The notes: a model not told the origin generated them from the letters alone. Counted from the stretch's first letter, positions 1 to 9,295 are shown. The stretch is DNA of 64,000 nucleotides from JAYYZW01 sp965217605 (GCA_965217605.1 CBDCJB010000004.1:372001-436000), one strand, 5' to 3'. A program made the numbers and translations.

Positions 1-2
1 TG

Positions 3-929
3 GGCTACGACAACTGCTGGCTCACAGAACACCATTTCGTCGATGACGGCTATTCACCGTCGCTGTTGCCGATCGCGGCCGGAATCGCGACCCGGACGTC
101 ACGGATCCGCATCGGTACTTTCCTGATCTTGTTGCCGCTGCATAATCCGCTGCGCATCGCCGAAGATACGGCGACCGTGGACTTGATGTCGGGCGGACGC
201 TTCGACCTCGGGGTCGGACTCGGATACCGGCGTAAGGAATTCGCCGATCAAGGCATAACGCACAAGGAGCGTGGCGGGCGATTGCGGGAGGGCATAGAAC
301 TCATTCAGCGCCTGTTGAGCGATGAAGAAGTGACGCACAACGGCAAATACAGCTATCTGAAAGAGATCCGTATCGTGCCGCCCGCGCTTCAGAAACCGCA
401 TCCGCCGATCTGGATCGGCGCGATTGCGGAAAAGGCCATCGAGCGCGCGGCCAAGATGGGATTTCATTTTCAGGTCGTCGGTCCACCGCAAATGGTCGAC
501 TATTACGACAGTTGCCTGGAAAAGGCGGGACGTAATCCGCAGGAATTCAACACCGCGCAATTACGCTGGGTCCACGTCGCGCAAAGCCGCGAACAGGCGT
601 GGGAGACCGCCACGCAATCGCTTCACTACACCGCAAATCGTTACGCCGAGTGGTTCGCGGAGGCGAACGACAAACCCGGTGACGATCAGGCGACCGCGAA
701 TTTTCCCAGCGTTGACGAAATCATCGCGAAACAGGAATTCAACATCTTTGGCGAACTGGCGATCGTCGGCACCCCGACGGATGTGCGCGACATGATCGCC
801 GATTATGTGAGCCGCGGGCGGATCACGCATTTGGTGTGCGGCATGGCTTTGTCCGGGCTCGCCCCACATCACATCCGGTCGAGCATGGAGCTGTTCGCGA
901 AGGACGTGATACCGGCGTTCAGAACCTGA
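3..929 (+). CDS. LLM-class flavin-dependent oxidoreductase (5' partial)
   Basis: Luciferase-like monooxygenase; the family uses reduced FMN or F420 to oxidise small organic substrates in the cytoplasm. The frame is open to the window edge, so the N-terminus is missing. The first visible residues read GYDNCWLTEHHFVDDG, and the TEHHF block is typical of the family. A GGRFDLGVGLGY block follows, as in bacterial luciferase-like TIM barrels. The C-terminal part (GTPTDVRDMIADY) is the usual helix before the barrel closes. Substrate cannot be told. A second LLM gene lies at 5122-6153, suggesting a shared catabolic neighbourhood. Confidence 0.85.
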   Translation, partial: GYDNCWLTEHHFVDDGYSPSLLPIAAGIATRTSRIRIGTFLILLPLHNPLRIAEDTATVDLMSGGRFDLGVGLGYRRKEFADQGITHKERGGRLREGIELIQRLLSDEEVTHNGKYSYLKEIRIVPPALQKPHPPIWIGAIAEKAIERAAKMGFHFQVVGPPQMVDYYDSCLEKAGRNPQEFNTAQLRWVHVAQSREQAWETATQSLHYTANRYAEWFAEANDKPGDDQATANFPSVDEIIAKQEFNIFGELAIVGTPTDVRDMIADYVSRGRITHLVCGMALSGLAPHHIRSSMELFAKDVIPAFRT

Positions 930-1010
930 TGCGATCGGCGGCGCTGCTTTGGACGGCGGCTCGGGTTTCGTCGCGGTAGCCCGCCGAATGGAGTCGTATA
1001 TCATTCTTCG

Positions 1011-1394
1011 ATGGCCAAGAATAAGAACGATCCCTGCATCTTCTGCGTGTTCGACCGGCCCGTAATCATGGAAAGCAAACTGGCGCGCGCCGTTCTTGAT
1101 TCTTACCCGGTTTCTAAAGGCCACGCGCTGGTCTTTCCCAAACGTCATGTGAGAACGATGTTCGATGCTGACGCCGAGGAATATCAGGCGTGCTTCGAGT
1201 TGGTTCGTGAGGTGCGTGAATTATTAGTGGCCGAACATCGACCCGATGGGTTTAATGTCGGGATCAATTGCGACGCAGCCGGTGGTCAATCCGTATGGCA
1301 TGCGCATATTCACGTCATCCCGCGCTACGCCGGTGATGTGGACGATCCACTCGGTGGCGTCAGAAACGTCATACCAAGAATAGACAAGGCTTAA
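1011..1394 (+). CDS. HIT family protein (histidine triad nucleotide hydrolase)
   Basis: Cytoplasmic nucleotide-binding hydrolase or transferase of the HIT superfamily, 127 residues, the usual size. The triad HAHIH is at about residues 97-101, in the context WHAHIHVIPRY. Cysteines 9 and 12 (CIFC) look like the structural zinc pair found in many bacterial HIT proteins. The family cleaves the phosphoramidate or phosphoanhydride bond of AMP conjugates; the true substrate is unknown. It sits 17 bp upstream of a GST gene with a strong ribosome site, so the two may be co-transcribed. Confidence 0.88.
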   Translation: MAKNKNDPCIFCVFDRPVIMESKLARAVLDSYPVSKGHALVFPKRHVRTMFDADAEEYQACFELVREVRELLVAEHRPDGFNVGINCDAAGGQSVWHAHIHVIPRYAGDVDDPLGGVRNVIPRIDKA

Positions 1395-1411
1395 TTCACC
1401 AAGGAGGCCCT

Positions 1412-2137
1412 ATGATCGATCTACACTATTGGCCGACGCCCAACGGCAAGAAAGTGACCATATTGCTCGAAGAGTGCGGTGTGCCTTATAGGATGGTTCC
1501 GTGCAACATCGCCACGGGCGATCAGTTTACCGACGAGTTTCTCAAGATCAGTCCGAACAACCGCATGCCGGCGATGGTCGATAACGAGCCGCTGGACGGT
1601 AGCGAACCGATCGCCGTTTACGAATCAGGCGCGATGATGATGTACATCGCGGAGAAGACCGGTCAGTTCTGGCCGCAGGACATACGCACTAAGTACGAAG
1701 TCAACCAGTGGGTGATGTGGCAGATGGCCAATCAGGGCCCCAAGACCGGGGAGTGCGGCCACTTTCGGCGTCTCGAAGACCGGGAAGGTGATCAATCCTA
1801 TGCCGTGAGACGCTTTACGGACGAGGTCAACCGGCTCTATGGCGTCATGAACAACTGCCTCTACGAGCGTCCCTACCTGGCCGGCGATGAATACACCATC
1901 GCCGACATGATCGCCTATCCATGGACCGTGGGTTGGGAGAGCCAGGGTCAGGACATCGAGGAGTTCAAATACTTTAAACGGTGGCTTGAAGAACTCGGTG
2001 CACGGCCGGCGGTGCAACGCGGCATGGAGGTCGGCAGCGATCTCAGCATCAATTTGGATGACATGTCCGAAGATGAGCTCGCCGCGCTGCGCAAGCTCCT
2101 GTACAACCAGCGCGCCCGGCCGGTCGTAGAGCACTGA
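1412..2137 (+). CDS. Glutathione S-transferase family protein
   Basis: Soluble GST, 241 residues, with an N-terminal thioredoxin-like domain (residues 1-85, starting LHYWPTPNGKKVTILLEE) and a C-terminal helical domain with YLAGDEYTIADM, the conserved N-capping box motif. The NGKKV stretch resembles the YfcG/YghU (Nu or Ure2p-like) group, which acts mainly as disulfide-bond reductases. The start is supported by AAGGAGG seven bases upstream. It is one of three GST-fold genes in the window, and gshB is also present, so glutathione chemistry is well represented. Confidence 0.88.
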   Translation: MIDLHYWPTPNGKKVTILLEECGVPYRMVPCNIATGDQFTDEFLKISPNNRMPAMVDNEPLDGSEPIAVYESGAMMMYIAEKTGQFWPQDIRTKYEVNQWVMWQMANQGPKTGECGHFRRLEDREGDQSYAVRRFTDEVNRLYGVMNNCLYERPYLAGDEYTIADMIAYPWTVGWESQGQDIEEFKYFKRWLEELGARPAVQRGMEVGSDLSINLDDMSEDELAALRKLLYNQRARPVVEH

Positions 2138-2200
2138 ATGTTTCCTTGTTTACTCCTGTATAGCTTGCTGTAATTAGACCGACACGCGGAGGAAAATCTT

Positions 2201-2581
2201 ATGCTCGATTACACAGAACTCAAGGATAAGGGCGGACTCGAGACTTGGCCGTCCTTCGACGAACTACCGTTTGCGAAGATCCTCGAAGGGGATCCGGTCC
2301 AATCCGGCCGGTTCGATCTCGGGGGCTTCGGAACGCGCACGATGGCGGGCGTGTGGGAATGCACGCCGGGTCGTTTCGAATACACCTATCCGGGCGACGA
2401 GATCTGCACCCTGCTTCAAGGCAAGATCAAAGTGGTCAGTGAGGACGGCGAGACGCACGAGTACAAGGCCGGGGATACGTTTTACATGCGCAAAGGCGAG
2501 TTCGCCACGTGGACGGTCGCGGAGACGATCCGCAAGATCTTTCACTGTCACGACCCCGATGCGGCGGAGCTTGCACACTGA
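2201..2581 (+). CDS. Cupin domain protein (DUF861/EutQ-like)
   Basis: Single-domain cupin of 126 residues. The motif-1 region (WECTPGRFEYTYPGDEICTLLQGKI) and motif 2 (YKAGDTFYMRKGE) match the DUF861 cupins related to ureidoglycine aminohydrolase and EutQ. Many members are of unknown function and bind a metal through poorly conserved His/Glu residues. A good ribosome site (GGAGG) lies seven bases before the ATG. It follows the GST in the same direction and may belong to the same detoxification cluster. Confidence 0.8.
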   Translation: MLDYTELKDKGGLETWPSFDELPFAKILEGDPVQSGRFDLGGFGTRTMAGVWECTPGRFEYTYPGDEICTLLQGKIKVVSEDGETHEYKAGDTFYMRKGEFATWTVAETIRKIFHCHDPDAAELAH

Positions 2582-2595
2582 ATTCGGCACATTTT

Positions 2596-2656
2596 TCGCC
2601 GGCAAGCCGGCTTCTACGTCGGTTTCGGTACAGTAGGAGCCCGCTTGCGGGCAAAT
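2596..2656. repeat. REP-like palindrome pair
   Basis: Two palindromes sit close together: GCCGGCAAGCCGGC at 2598-2611 and GCCCGCTTGCGGGC at about 2640-2653, the latter preceded by GTAGGA. The unit GTAGGAGCCCGCTTGCGGGC recurs at 57205-57224, next to an inverted copy. This is the form of REP/BIME elements seen in gammaproteobacteria. It lies between two same-strand genes and could also act as a terminator or mRNA stabiliser. Confidence 0.7.
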
Positions 2657-2684
2657 CGGGTTTGCAGGCCCACGAGGCGAATTG

Positions 2685-5057
2685 ATGGTGGACACGAAAA
2701 CGGTTGAGCGTAAACCGGGCTATTGCGCGCTGTGCTGGTCGAGTTGCGGCTGCATCTCAGTCATCGAGGACGGCCGGCTGACCGCCGTCGAACCGGATCC
2801 CACGCACCCCACGGGCAAGGCGCTCTGCGGCAAAGGGCAGGCGGCGCCGGAGCTGGTCTACAACGAAGAGCGCCTGCTCTACCCCATGAAGCGCACGCGC
2901 CCCAAAGGTTCGTCCGATCCCGGCTGGGAGCGGATCAGCTGGGATGAGGCGCTCGATACGACGGCGTCCGAGATGAAACGGATCGCCGAAGACGGGGGCC
3001 GCGAGTCGGTCGCGTTCAGCATCACCACGTCCGCCGGCACGGCCATGCAGGACGGCTGGTCTTGGGTCGAACGCCTGCGCCAATCCTTCGGCACGCCGAA
3101 CGCGGTCGCCTCGGTCGAGATCTGCGGCTACTCAAAGGACTACATCTACCCTCACACCTTCGGCGTCAGCCTGCCGATGTCCGATCTCGAACACAGCGAC
3201 TGCATCATTTTGTGGGGCCACAATCCAGGCACAACCTGGCTGGCACATGCGACGCGCGTCGCCGACGCTCGCAAGCGCGGCGCCAACCTCATCGTGATGG
3301 ATCCGCTGCGCGCGGGGTTCGCGGCCAAGGCCGATCAATGGCTGCGAGTGCGTCCCAGCACCGATGGCGCGTTGGCGCTGTGTCTCGCCGGCATTCTGAT
3401 CGATGAAGGCTTATTCGATCGCGATTTCGTACGCGATTGGACCAACGGACCGTTCTTGATCCGCGATGACGATGATCGATTCCTGACCGGCGCCGACCTC
3501 GAGGCCGGTGGTGATCCCGAATCGCGCGTCGCATGGGATGGCGCCGCTGTCGGCCCGGTCATGTATGCGCCGTCGACAGGAACGTATGAACGCGACGGTA
3601 TCGATCTCGCGATCGACGGACGGTATGACATCGCGACACCCAACGGTACCGTTTCGTGCCGCACCGCTTTCGATCGCTACGCTGAACTCTGCCGCAGTTT
3701 CCCGCCGGAACGCACGGCCGAGATCACGTGGATACCTGCGCAACAGATCCTCGAAACGGCCCGCCTCATCGGCGCTTCGAATGCCGTGTGCTGCTATTAC
3801 TGGGCGGGCCTCGAACAGCAATCGAACGTGACCCAAACCGGCCGCGCCGTCGCCTGCCTGTACGCGCTTACAGGCGACTTCGACGCCAGGGGCGGAAACG
3901 TGCTGTTCGAGAAGATCGCGACGAACGACGTGGGCGGCAGGGACCTGATGCCTGGGAAACAGCGCGAAAAATCCCTGGGACGTGAAAAGCGTTCACTCGG
4001 ACCGGAGCGCATTAACGGCTGGATCACCAGCGATTCGTTTTATGACGCGGTGCTCAAGCGCGAACCCTACGGCGTCGATGCGCTGGTGAGCTTCGGCATG
4101 AACATGCTGCTCTCACATTCGGATGGGAAGCGCGGCGTAGAAGCGCTGGAGGCGCTCGATTTCATGGTGCATGCCGATCTCTTCGTGACGCCGACCGCGA
4201 GCTACGCGGATATCGTTCTTCCGGTCAATACGCCGTGGGAACGGGAGGGCTTGAAAACCGACTTCTATGTCGATCAGAAAGCCTGCGGCTACGTCCAATA
4301 TCGGGAACAGATGATCGAGTCCCGTGGCGAGTCGCGGTCCGACGTGTGGATCGCGTTCGAGCTCGCTGAACGGCTCGGGTTGGGCAATGCGTTTTGGGGC
4401 GGCGATCGAGACGCGGGTTATCGAGAGATGCTGGCGCCCAGCGGGCTCGATCTCGATGAGTTGCGCCAACATCCGGCTGGGGTCGCGGTGCCGCTCGAGA
4501 CCCACTACCGCAAGTATACCGAGGGCGGTTTCGGCACGCCGAGCAAGAAAGTCGAATTCTATTCCGAGACCCTGTTGAATCACGGCTACCCGCCCTTGCC
4601 GGAGTATGTCGAGCCGGCGATGGGGCCAGTGTCCGAGCCGGATCTGGCCGAGGACTTCCCACTCATCCTGACCACCGCAAAGTCACCGCATTACTTGCAC
4701 AGCCAGTTCCGCGCGTTGCGCGCGGTACGCCGGCATGAGCGCGAACCGCGCATCGATCTGCATCCGGAAACGGCGGCGGCGCGCGACATTTCCGAGGGCG
4801 ATTGGGTCGCGCTAACCACGCCGCATGGTGAAGCCCGCGCCAAGGCCCGCTTTTCGAAGAACCTGGACCCGCGGGTGGTCAGAGCGACTCACGGCTGGTG
4901 GCAGGGATGCGGGGCGCTGTCACTGGATGGCTACGATGCCAACAGCGATGCGGGCGCCAACGTAAACCGCGTTATCGGCGATGACGCGGTCGATCCGGTC
5001 GGTGGCTGCGTACCGCTCAAATCCTATATGTGTCAGATTGCGGGGGTGTCGGCGTAG
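2685..5057 (+). CDS. Molybdopterin-dependent oxidoreductase (DMSO reductase family)
   Basis: Catalytic subunit of the DMSO-reductase superfamily, 790 residues, binding bis-MGD and one 4Fe-4S cluster. The cluster ligands are Cys14, Cys17, Cys21 and Cys48 (CALCWSSC, then ALCGKG). Cys147 in VEICGYSKD is a plausible Mo ligand (inference). The C-terminal domain contains the usual MGD-binding stretch TTAKSPHYLHSQFR. No twin-arginine leader is visible, so it probably acts in the cytoplasm. No electron-transfer subunit lies next to it. Substrate is unknown. ATG 2685 is preferred because GAGG lies seven bases upstream. Confidence 0.88.
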   Translation: MVDTKTVERKPGYCALCWSSCGCISVIEDGRLTAVEPDPTHPTGKALCGKGQAAPELVYNEERLLYPMKRTRPKGSSDPGWERISWDEALDTTASEMKRIAEDGGRESVAFSITTSAGTAMQDGWSWVERLRQSFGTPNAVASVEICGYSKDYIYPHTFGVSLPMSDLEHSDCIILWGHNPGTTWLAHATRVADARKRGANLIVMDPLRAGFAAKADQWLRVRPSTDGALALCLAGILIDEGLFDRDFVRDWTNGPFLIRDDDDRFLTGADLEAGGDPESRVAWDGAAVGPVMYAPSTGTYERDGIDLAIDGRYDIATPNGTVSCRTAFDRYAELCRSFPPERTAEITWIPAQQILETARLIGASNAVCCYYWAGLEQQSNVTQTGRAVACLYALTGDFDARGGNVLFEKIATNDVGGRDLMPGKQREKSLGREKRSLGPERINGWITSDSFYDAVLKREPYGVDALVSFGMNMLLSHSDGKRGVEALEALDFMVHADLFVTPTASYADIVLPVNTPWEREGLKTDFYVDQKACGYVQYREQMIESRGESRSDVWIAFELAERLGLGNAFWGGDRDAGYREMLAPSGLDLDELRQHPAGVAVPLETHYRKYTEGGFGTPSKKVEFYSETLLNHGYPPLPEYVEPAMGPVSEPDLAEDFPLILTTAKSPHYLHSQFRALRAVRRHEREPRIDLHPETAAARDISEGDWVALTTPHGEARAKARFSKNLDPRVVRATHGWWQGCGALSLDGYDANSDAGANVNRVIGDDAVDPVGGCVPLKSYMCQIAGVSA

Positions 5058-5121
5058 ATTCAATGTCCATTGAAGGAAACAAAGCGGTCGTAAAGTAATT
5101 CTTCGCCTAGGGAATTCCTTC

Positions 5122-6153
5122 ATGGAATTGGGCCTCATCTTCACCGGCGCCGATACCACCGTCCGCGAATTATCGACCCTCGCAAAACAAGCCGAAATCG
5201 GCGGATTTTCGTCACTGTGCATGGCCGAAGCCTGGCGTAGCGGCTGGGTGCCGCTAACCGCCATGGCCGCGGCGACGAACACCATTCGACTCGGTCCTTA
5301 CGTGCTGAATGCGTACGGCCGCAGTCCGCTGCTCGCGGGGATGTCGGCGATCGACTTTAATGAATACAGTGGTGGGCGCCTCGTGCTGGGCGTCGGTGGC
5401 GGCAACCGCAACATCAATGAGCAGTGGCAAGGCATTCCGCACGAGCGTGTGCTGACTAAGATGCGCGAATACGTCACTGTCATGAAACGAATGGCGCGTA
5501 CGCGTCTCGGCGAACGCCTTGAGTTCGACGGCGAAATACACCGTATGAACTGGTCGCCAGCGGTCGATCCCATTGAGACACCGTTTCCCGTTTATCTGGC
5601 CGCCGTATTCCCCCGCATGATGCGGGTCGCGGCGCAAGTGGCCGACGGCATTGCTGGCGGCGCGACGCTTGCGGCCGAATTCCTGCGCGACGTCGTCAAG
5701 CCGCAAGCTGCTGAGGCCGCAGAAGCAGTCGATCGTGACCCGGAGTCAATCGCGTGGACGGCCGTGTCCCTTATTGCAGTCGATGAAGACCGTGAACGCG
5801 CCCGACGGGCCGTTCGCGAAGCCATTTGTCGCCTCTACGCGCCGTTACCGCATCCCTATTACGAATATACGATGCGTGAGCAGGGATTTGGCGCAGCCGT
5901 AGATGCCCTGTTGAAGCTGATGCCGTCAGGCGATGTGGAAGGTTCAGTAAACGCGATCCCGGACGAGTGCGTTGACCGGCTGGTGATCGCCGGCACACCC
6001 GACGATTGCCGTACCCGTTTGGCGTCCTATGAAGGCGTGCTTGATGAAATGCTCCTGCTCAACGCAACGCCCGCGACAAACGCTAACATCCTGGATTGCT
6101 ATGCACCAATTATGGTACTGGGTGGAACACATAGGGGACGGACGGATCATTAA
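5122..6153 (+). CDS. LLM-class flavin/F420-dependent oxidoreductase
   Basis: Luciferase-like TIM-barrel oxidoreductase of 343 residues. It starts MELGLIFTGADTT and contains YSGGRLVLGVGGG, a signature of the coenzyme F420-dependent or FMN-dependent LLM proteins. The last third has the GTPDDCRTRL helix. The closest functional groups are methylenetetrahydromethanopterin reductase-like proteins, but the sequence does not identify the substrate. The final residues (THRGRTDH) are encoded by one arm of a hairpin that overlaps the stop codon, so the natural C-terminus may have been altered by a repeat. Confidence 0.85.
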   Translation: MELGLIFTGADTTVRELSTLAKQAEIGGFSSLCMAEAWRSGWVPLTAMAAATNTIRLGPYVLNAYGRSPLLAGMSAIDFNEYSGGRLVLGVGGGNRNINEQWQGIPHERVLTKMREYVTVMKRMARTRLGERLEFDGEIHRMNWSPAVDPIETPFPVYLAAVFPRMMRVAAQVADGIAGGATLAAEFLRDVVKPQAAEAAEAVDRDPESIAWTAVSLIAVDEDRERARRAVREAICRLYAPLPHPYYEYTMREQGFGAAVDALLKLMPSGDVEGSVNAIPDECVDRLVIAGTPDDCRTRLASYEGVLDEMLLLNATPATNANILDCYAPIMVLGGTHRGRTDH

Positions 6154-6172
6154 TTAACCGCTCTGTCCCCTT
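6132..6172. terminator. GGGGAC hairpin at the end of the LLM gene
   Basis: GGGGACGGACGG at 6134-6145 pairs imperfectly with CCGCTCTGTCCCC ending at 6170, followed by TTTATT. The stem includes the stop codon of the upstream gene. It could end transcription. It also resembles the dispersed GGGGACAGA-type repeats of environmental proteobacteria. Confidence 0.5.
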
Positions 6173-6204
6173 TATTCACCTTTTTTCGATGAGCGACAAC
6201 GCGA

Positions 6205-7119
6205 ATGTATAAAAACTTCGCTGCCGTATTCTTCTGCTTGAGCTTCGCAGCAGCGTACGCCGAGATCTATCAATGGGTCGACGATAACGGCAAATTGCAT
6301 TTTGGTGATAAACCCCCACCGGAAATAGGGCAAGCGGTAACCGATCTCACCGACCGCTATGCCATTGACCGCAATTTCGACGTGCTGATCGTTCCACACG
6401 ATTACCAGATGGGCTTGGACGTGAAGACCAAGGTCACCGTGGCCGTTTCCAAGATCTTCAGCATTTACGCCGCCGATTTCACCATGCGTCCCGACACCGA
6501 TGCGCGTCTCGAGATACATATTTATGGCTTGGAAAACGAATTTCGGGCGTTGACGCGTGAGCGGGGACTGCAGATCGAAAATGCCTCGGGCTTTTACGCG
6601 CCAAGGGAGAACACCATCCACGTCTGGAAGAACCGCAATCTCGACCGTTTGCTCGAGGTGCTGACGCACGAGGCCAGTCACACCATCATGCACCACCAGA
6701 TTGGGCGGGTACCGATGTGGATCAACGAAGGGCTCGCGGAATACTTCGAGACCATGGAGGTCTTCGGGCAGACGGTGGTCGTCCGTCCTAACGAGCACTG
6801 GATCGAAACGGTCAACCGCCGCGTGCGACGCGACGGGATGCCTATCAGTAATTATCTGGCGATGACACGCGATCAGTGGTACGAATTCAATGGCGAGGAT
6901 GGCCTAGCCTACGCGTTCGCATGGTCCGTGATCTTCTTTTTAATGTCGAGCGAACCCGGGATCGCGACCATTCATTCCGTGCTCCAACATTACAAACAGG
7001 GCGGCGAGGAAGGTGCGGATACGCTGATCGCCGCCGCCTACCCCGGCGGTCTCGAAGCGTTCGAAGAGGCGTGGAGCTATTGGGCGATGTACGGCAAACG
7101 AACGCCGCATCGATATTAG
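6205..7119 (+). CDS. Secreted DUF4124/peptidase MA-like zinc metalloprotease
   Basis: Exported protein of 304 residues. A signal peptide (residues 1-19, ending AAAYA) is followed by a DUF4124 module (EIYQWVDDNGKLHFGDKPP) and then a gluzincin-type catalytic domain. HEASH at 155-159 supplies the two His ligands and the general-base Glu. NEGLAEYFE at 174-182 carries the likely third ligand. The fold matches the DUF1570/MA-like peptidases, whose targets are unknown. It acts in the periplasm or outside. The following cyclase gene is 31 bp downstream and also exported. Confidence 0.8.
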   Translation: MYKNFAAVFFCLSFAAAYAEIYQWVDDNGKLHFGDKPPPEIGQAVTDLTDRYAIDRNFDVLIVPHDYQMGLDVKTKVTVAVSKIFSIYAADFTMRPDTDARLEIHIYGLENEFRALTRERGLQIENASGFYAPRENTIHVWKNRNLDRLLEVLTHEASHTIMHHQIGRVPMWINEGLAEYFETMEVFGQTVVVRPNEHWIETVNRRVRRDGMPISNYLAMTRDQWYEFNGEDGLAYAFAWSVIFFLMSSEPGIATIHSVLQHYKQGGEEGADTLIAAAYPGGLEAFEEAWSYWAMYGKRTPHRY

Positions 7120-7150
7120 TTAGAATGATGTTGCCAATTGGGGTTCTAAT

Positions 7151-7936
7151 ATGATCAATCGAATCTTCATCGGCCTAGTGCTGTGGTTAACCGCTCTGCC
7201 GCTGCTCGCACTCGATCTCAGCGACTACCAACTCGTGGATCTGAGTTATGCACTGAATAGCGATGCGATCTACTGGCCGACGCTGCCGTCTGGATTCAAG
7301 AAGGAGGAACTGGCGTTCGGAGAAACCGAGGGTGGGTTTTTCTACTCGGCGTTCTCGGTCTGCACGCCGGAGCACGTCGGCACGCACCTCGATGCGCCAT
7401 TGCATTTCGCGGCCAAAGGTCAGGCGACCGACGAGATTCCGCTGGAGAACCTGATCGCGCCCGGCGTCGTCATCGATGTGACGAGGCAGGCGGAAGCCGA
7501 TCCGAATTATCTGCTGGAGACGCGCGATGTGCTCGCCTTCGAAGCAGAATACGGGCGCATCGAACCGGGTACCGCAGTGCTGCTGCGAACGGGCTGGAGC
7601 CGGTACTGGCCCGACCGCAAAGCCTTCCTCGGAGACGACGCACCAGGGGACACGAGCAAGCTCCGATTTCCAAGTTATGGCCCCGAGGCGGCCCGATTGC
7701 TCGTCGTCGAGCGCCATGTGGCGTTGTTGGGCGTCGACACCGCATCCATCGACTATGGAACGTCGACCGATTTCAAGGTACACCGCCTCGCCGCCGAGGC
7801 GAACGTCAGCGGCCTCGAGAATCTGATGGCGCTCGAGCGGCTGCCGCCCAGCGGCTTCCTCGTCATTGCGCTGCCTATGAAAATCGAAGGGGGATCCGGT
7901 GGACCGGTAAGGGTCGTTGCGCTCACGCCCAAGTAG
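7151..7936 (+). CDS. Exported cyclase family protein (kynurenine formamidase-like)
   Basis: Metal-dependent hydrolase of the cyclase/KynB superfamily, 261 residues. The diagnostic motif HVGTHLDAPLHF at 75-86 provides His75, His79, Asp81 and His85 for metal binding. An N-terminal hydrophobic stretch (residues 5-20) looks like a signal peptide, unlike cytoplasmic KynB. Known members open amide or lactone bonds; the substrate here is unknown. No other kynurenine pathway gene is present nearby. Confidence 0.82.
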   Translation: MINRIFIGLVLWLTALPLLALDLSDYQLVDLSYALNSDAIYWPTLPSGFKKEELAFGETEGGFFYSAFSVCTPEHVGTHLDAPLHFAAKGQATDEIPLENLIAPGVVIDVTRQAEADPNYLLETRDVLAFEAEYGRIEPGTAVLLRTGWSRYWPDRKAFLGDDAPGDTSKLRFPSYGPEAARLLVVERHVALLGVDTASIDYGTSTDFKVHRLAAEANVSGLENLMALERLPPSGFLVIALPMKIEGGSGGPVRVVALTPK

Positions 7937-8074
7937 AAATCGCACGCCGCATTTTTTGCGGTGTATCGGGCCAGAATTCGAGCGCAAGAACCTGAGTGCG
8001 GGGGTATTTCGGCGACACTATACTGTGTGTCAATCAAGCGCCCTCGTAGGGCCGAAAACTTCGAGGTATCCACA

Positions 8075-9190
8075 GTGACCACCGTATTCGCCGATTGCAA
8101 AGACGACGGGATAGCCGAAACAAGCCCACGATTCGCGACTGATACGGACCGCTGGCAAGCAGTTCGCGGGCGGGACCCCGAGGCCGACGGACATTTTTTT
8201 TATTCGGTCAGCACCACCGGCGTATTCTGTTACCCATCCTGTGCATCTCGTCCCGCGTTGCAAGAAAATGTCGCGTTTCATCGAACCGCGGCGGATGCTG
8301 AACGTGCAGGATTCCGGCCCTGCAAACGATGCCGCCCGGATCTCGCGCCACGGGCCGCCCGTGAGGCCGCTCTAGTCGCGCGCGCGTGTCGGGCGATCGA
8401 AAGCGCGGACGAACCGCCCCGTCTCGCTGCCTTAGCCGCAGCGGCGAACCTGAGCCCGCACCATTTTCACCGAGTCTTCAAACGAGTCGCGGGTGTGACA
8501 CCCAAGGCCTACGCGGACACACACCGCCAACAGAAGTTGCAGGACGAACTCACGGCAGGGTCAGGCGTGACGGACGGTCTCTATGCCGCCGGCTTCAATT
8601 CGTCCGGGCGCTTTTACGGTGTTTCGGCGGAACTCCTTGGGATGCGGCCGTCGACTTATCGCGACGGCGGGCAAGGCGAGGATATCTGGCATGCCGCCGG
8701 CGTATGCTCGCTCGGGTACGTGCTGGTCGGGGCGACAGTGCGAGGCGTATGCGCGATATTGCTGGGCGATGACGTGGTCGCGCTCGTTGACGAGCTCGAA
8801 ATGCGATTCCCCAATGCCACGATTCAGGTCCCGGGGCGCGAGTTTGAAGATTTAGTGGCGCGCGTAGCTGCAGTCGTTGACGAGCCCGCGCGCGCCGCGG
8901 ATCTGAACCTGCCGCTGGACATCCGTGGAACGGCGTTCCAACGCCGGGTGTGGGAAGCCCTACGCAATATTCCCGTGGGCGAAACGGCGAGCTATAAGGA
9001 GATCGCCAAGCGGATCGGATCGCCGGGCGCATTTCGTGCTGTTGCCCAGGCGTGCCGCTCGAACGCACTCGCGATCGCGATTCCCTGCCACCGGGTTGTG
9101 CGCAGCGATGGGGGGCCGTCTGGTTACCGTTGGGGGATGGAACGCAAGCAACGACTTCTTGCTGAGGAACGTCTGCAGACCAATAAGTAA
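8075..9190 (+). CDS. ada: Ada: methylated-DNA repair protein and transcription activator
   Basis: Bifunctional alkylation-response protein, about 371 residues. The N-terminal zinc domain has Cys52, Cys56, Cys83 and Cys86 (FCYPSC and PCKRC), where the first Cys accepts methyl groups from phosphotriesters. An AraC-type helix-turn-helix follows (about 100-190). The C-terminal O6-methylguanine methyltransferase domain carries the acceptor Cys at about 338 in PCHRV. I chose GTG 8075, with GAGG eight bases upstream; an in-frame ATG at 7961 is possible but precedes the conserved domain by 52 residues. The stop codon runs straight into an attC site, so the gene marks the left edge of the cassette array. 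Confidence 0.9.
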   Translation: MTTVFADCKDDGIAETSPRFATDTDRWQAVRGRDPEADGHFFYSVSTTGVFCYPSCASRPALQENVAFHRTAADAERAGFRPCKRCRPDLAPRAAREAALVARACRAIESADEPPRLAALAAAANLSPHHFHRVFKRVAGVTPKAYADTHRQQKLQDELTAGSGVTDGLYAAGFNSSGRFYGVSAELLGMRPSTYRDGGQGEDIWHAAGVCSLGYVLVGATVRGVCAILLGDDVVALVDELEMRFPNATIQVPGREFEDLVARVAAVVDEPARAADLNLPLDIRGTAFQRRVWEALRNIPVGETASYKEIAKRIGSPGAFRAVAQACRSNALAIAIPCHRVVRSDGGPSGYRWGMERKQRLLAEERLQTNK

Positions 9191-9295
9191 CGGACACGTT
9201 CAGCGGCGTTTCGCAGCGGGCTTTCTTGGGACGAAAATGCAACGCCGGCACAAGAAAGCCTGCTGTAAAACGTTCGGCTCAGCGCCTTGTTAGGT
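9185..9295 (+). other. attC site A (left edge of cassette array)
   Basis: About 111 bp with attC layout: left core AAGTAAC (degenerate), a long imperfect hairpin (CGTTTCGCAGCGGGCTTTCT against AGAAAGCCTGCTGTAAAACG), and right core GTTAGGT at 9289-9295. Near-identical sites recur at 13723, 17402 and 19474. The left core overlaps the ada stop codon. Confidence 0.8.
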
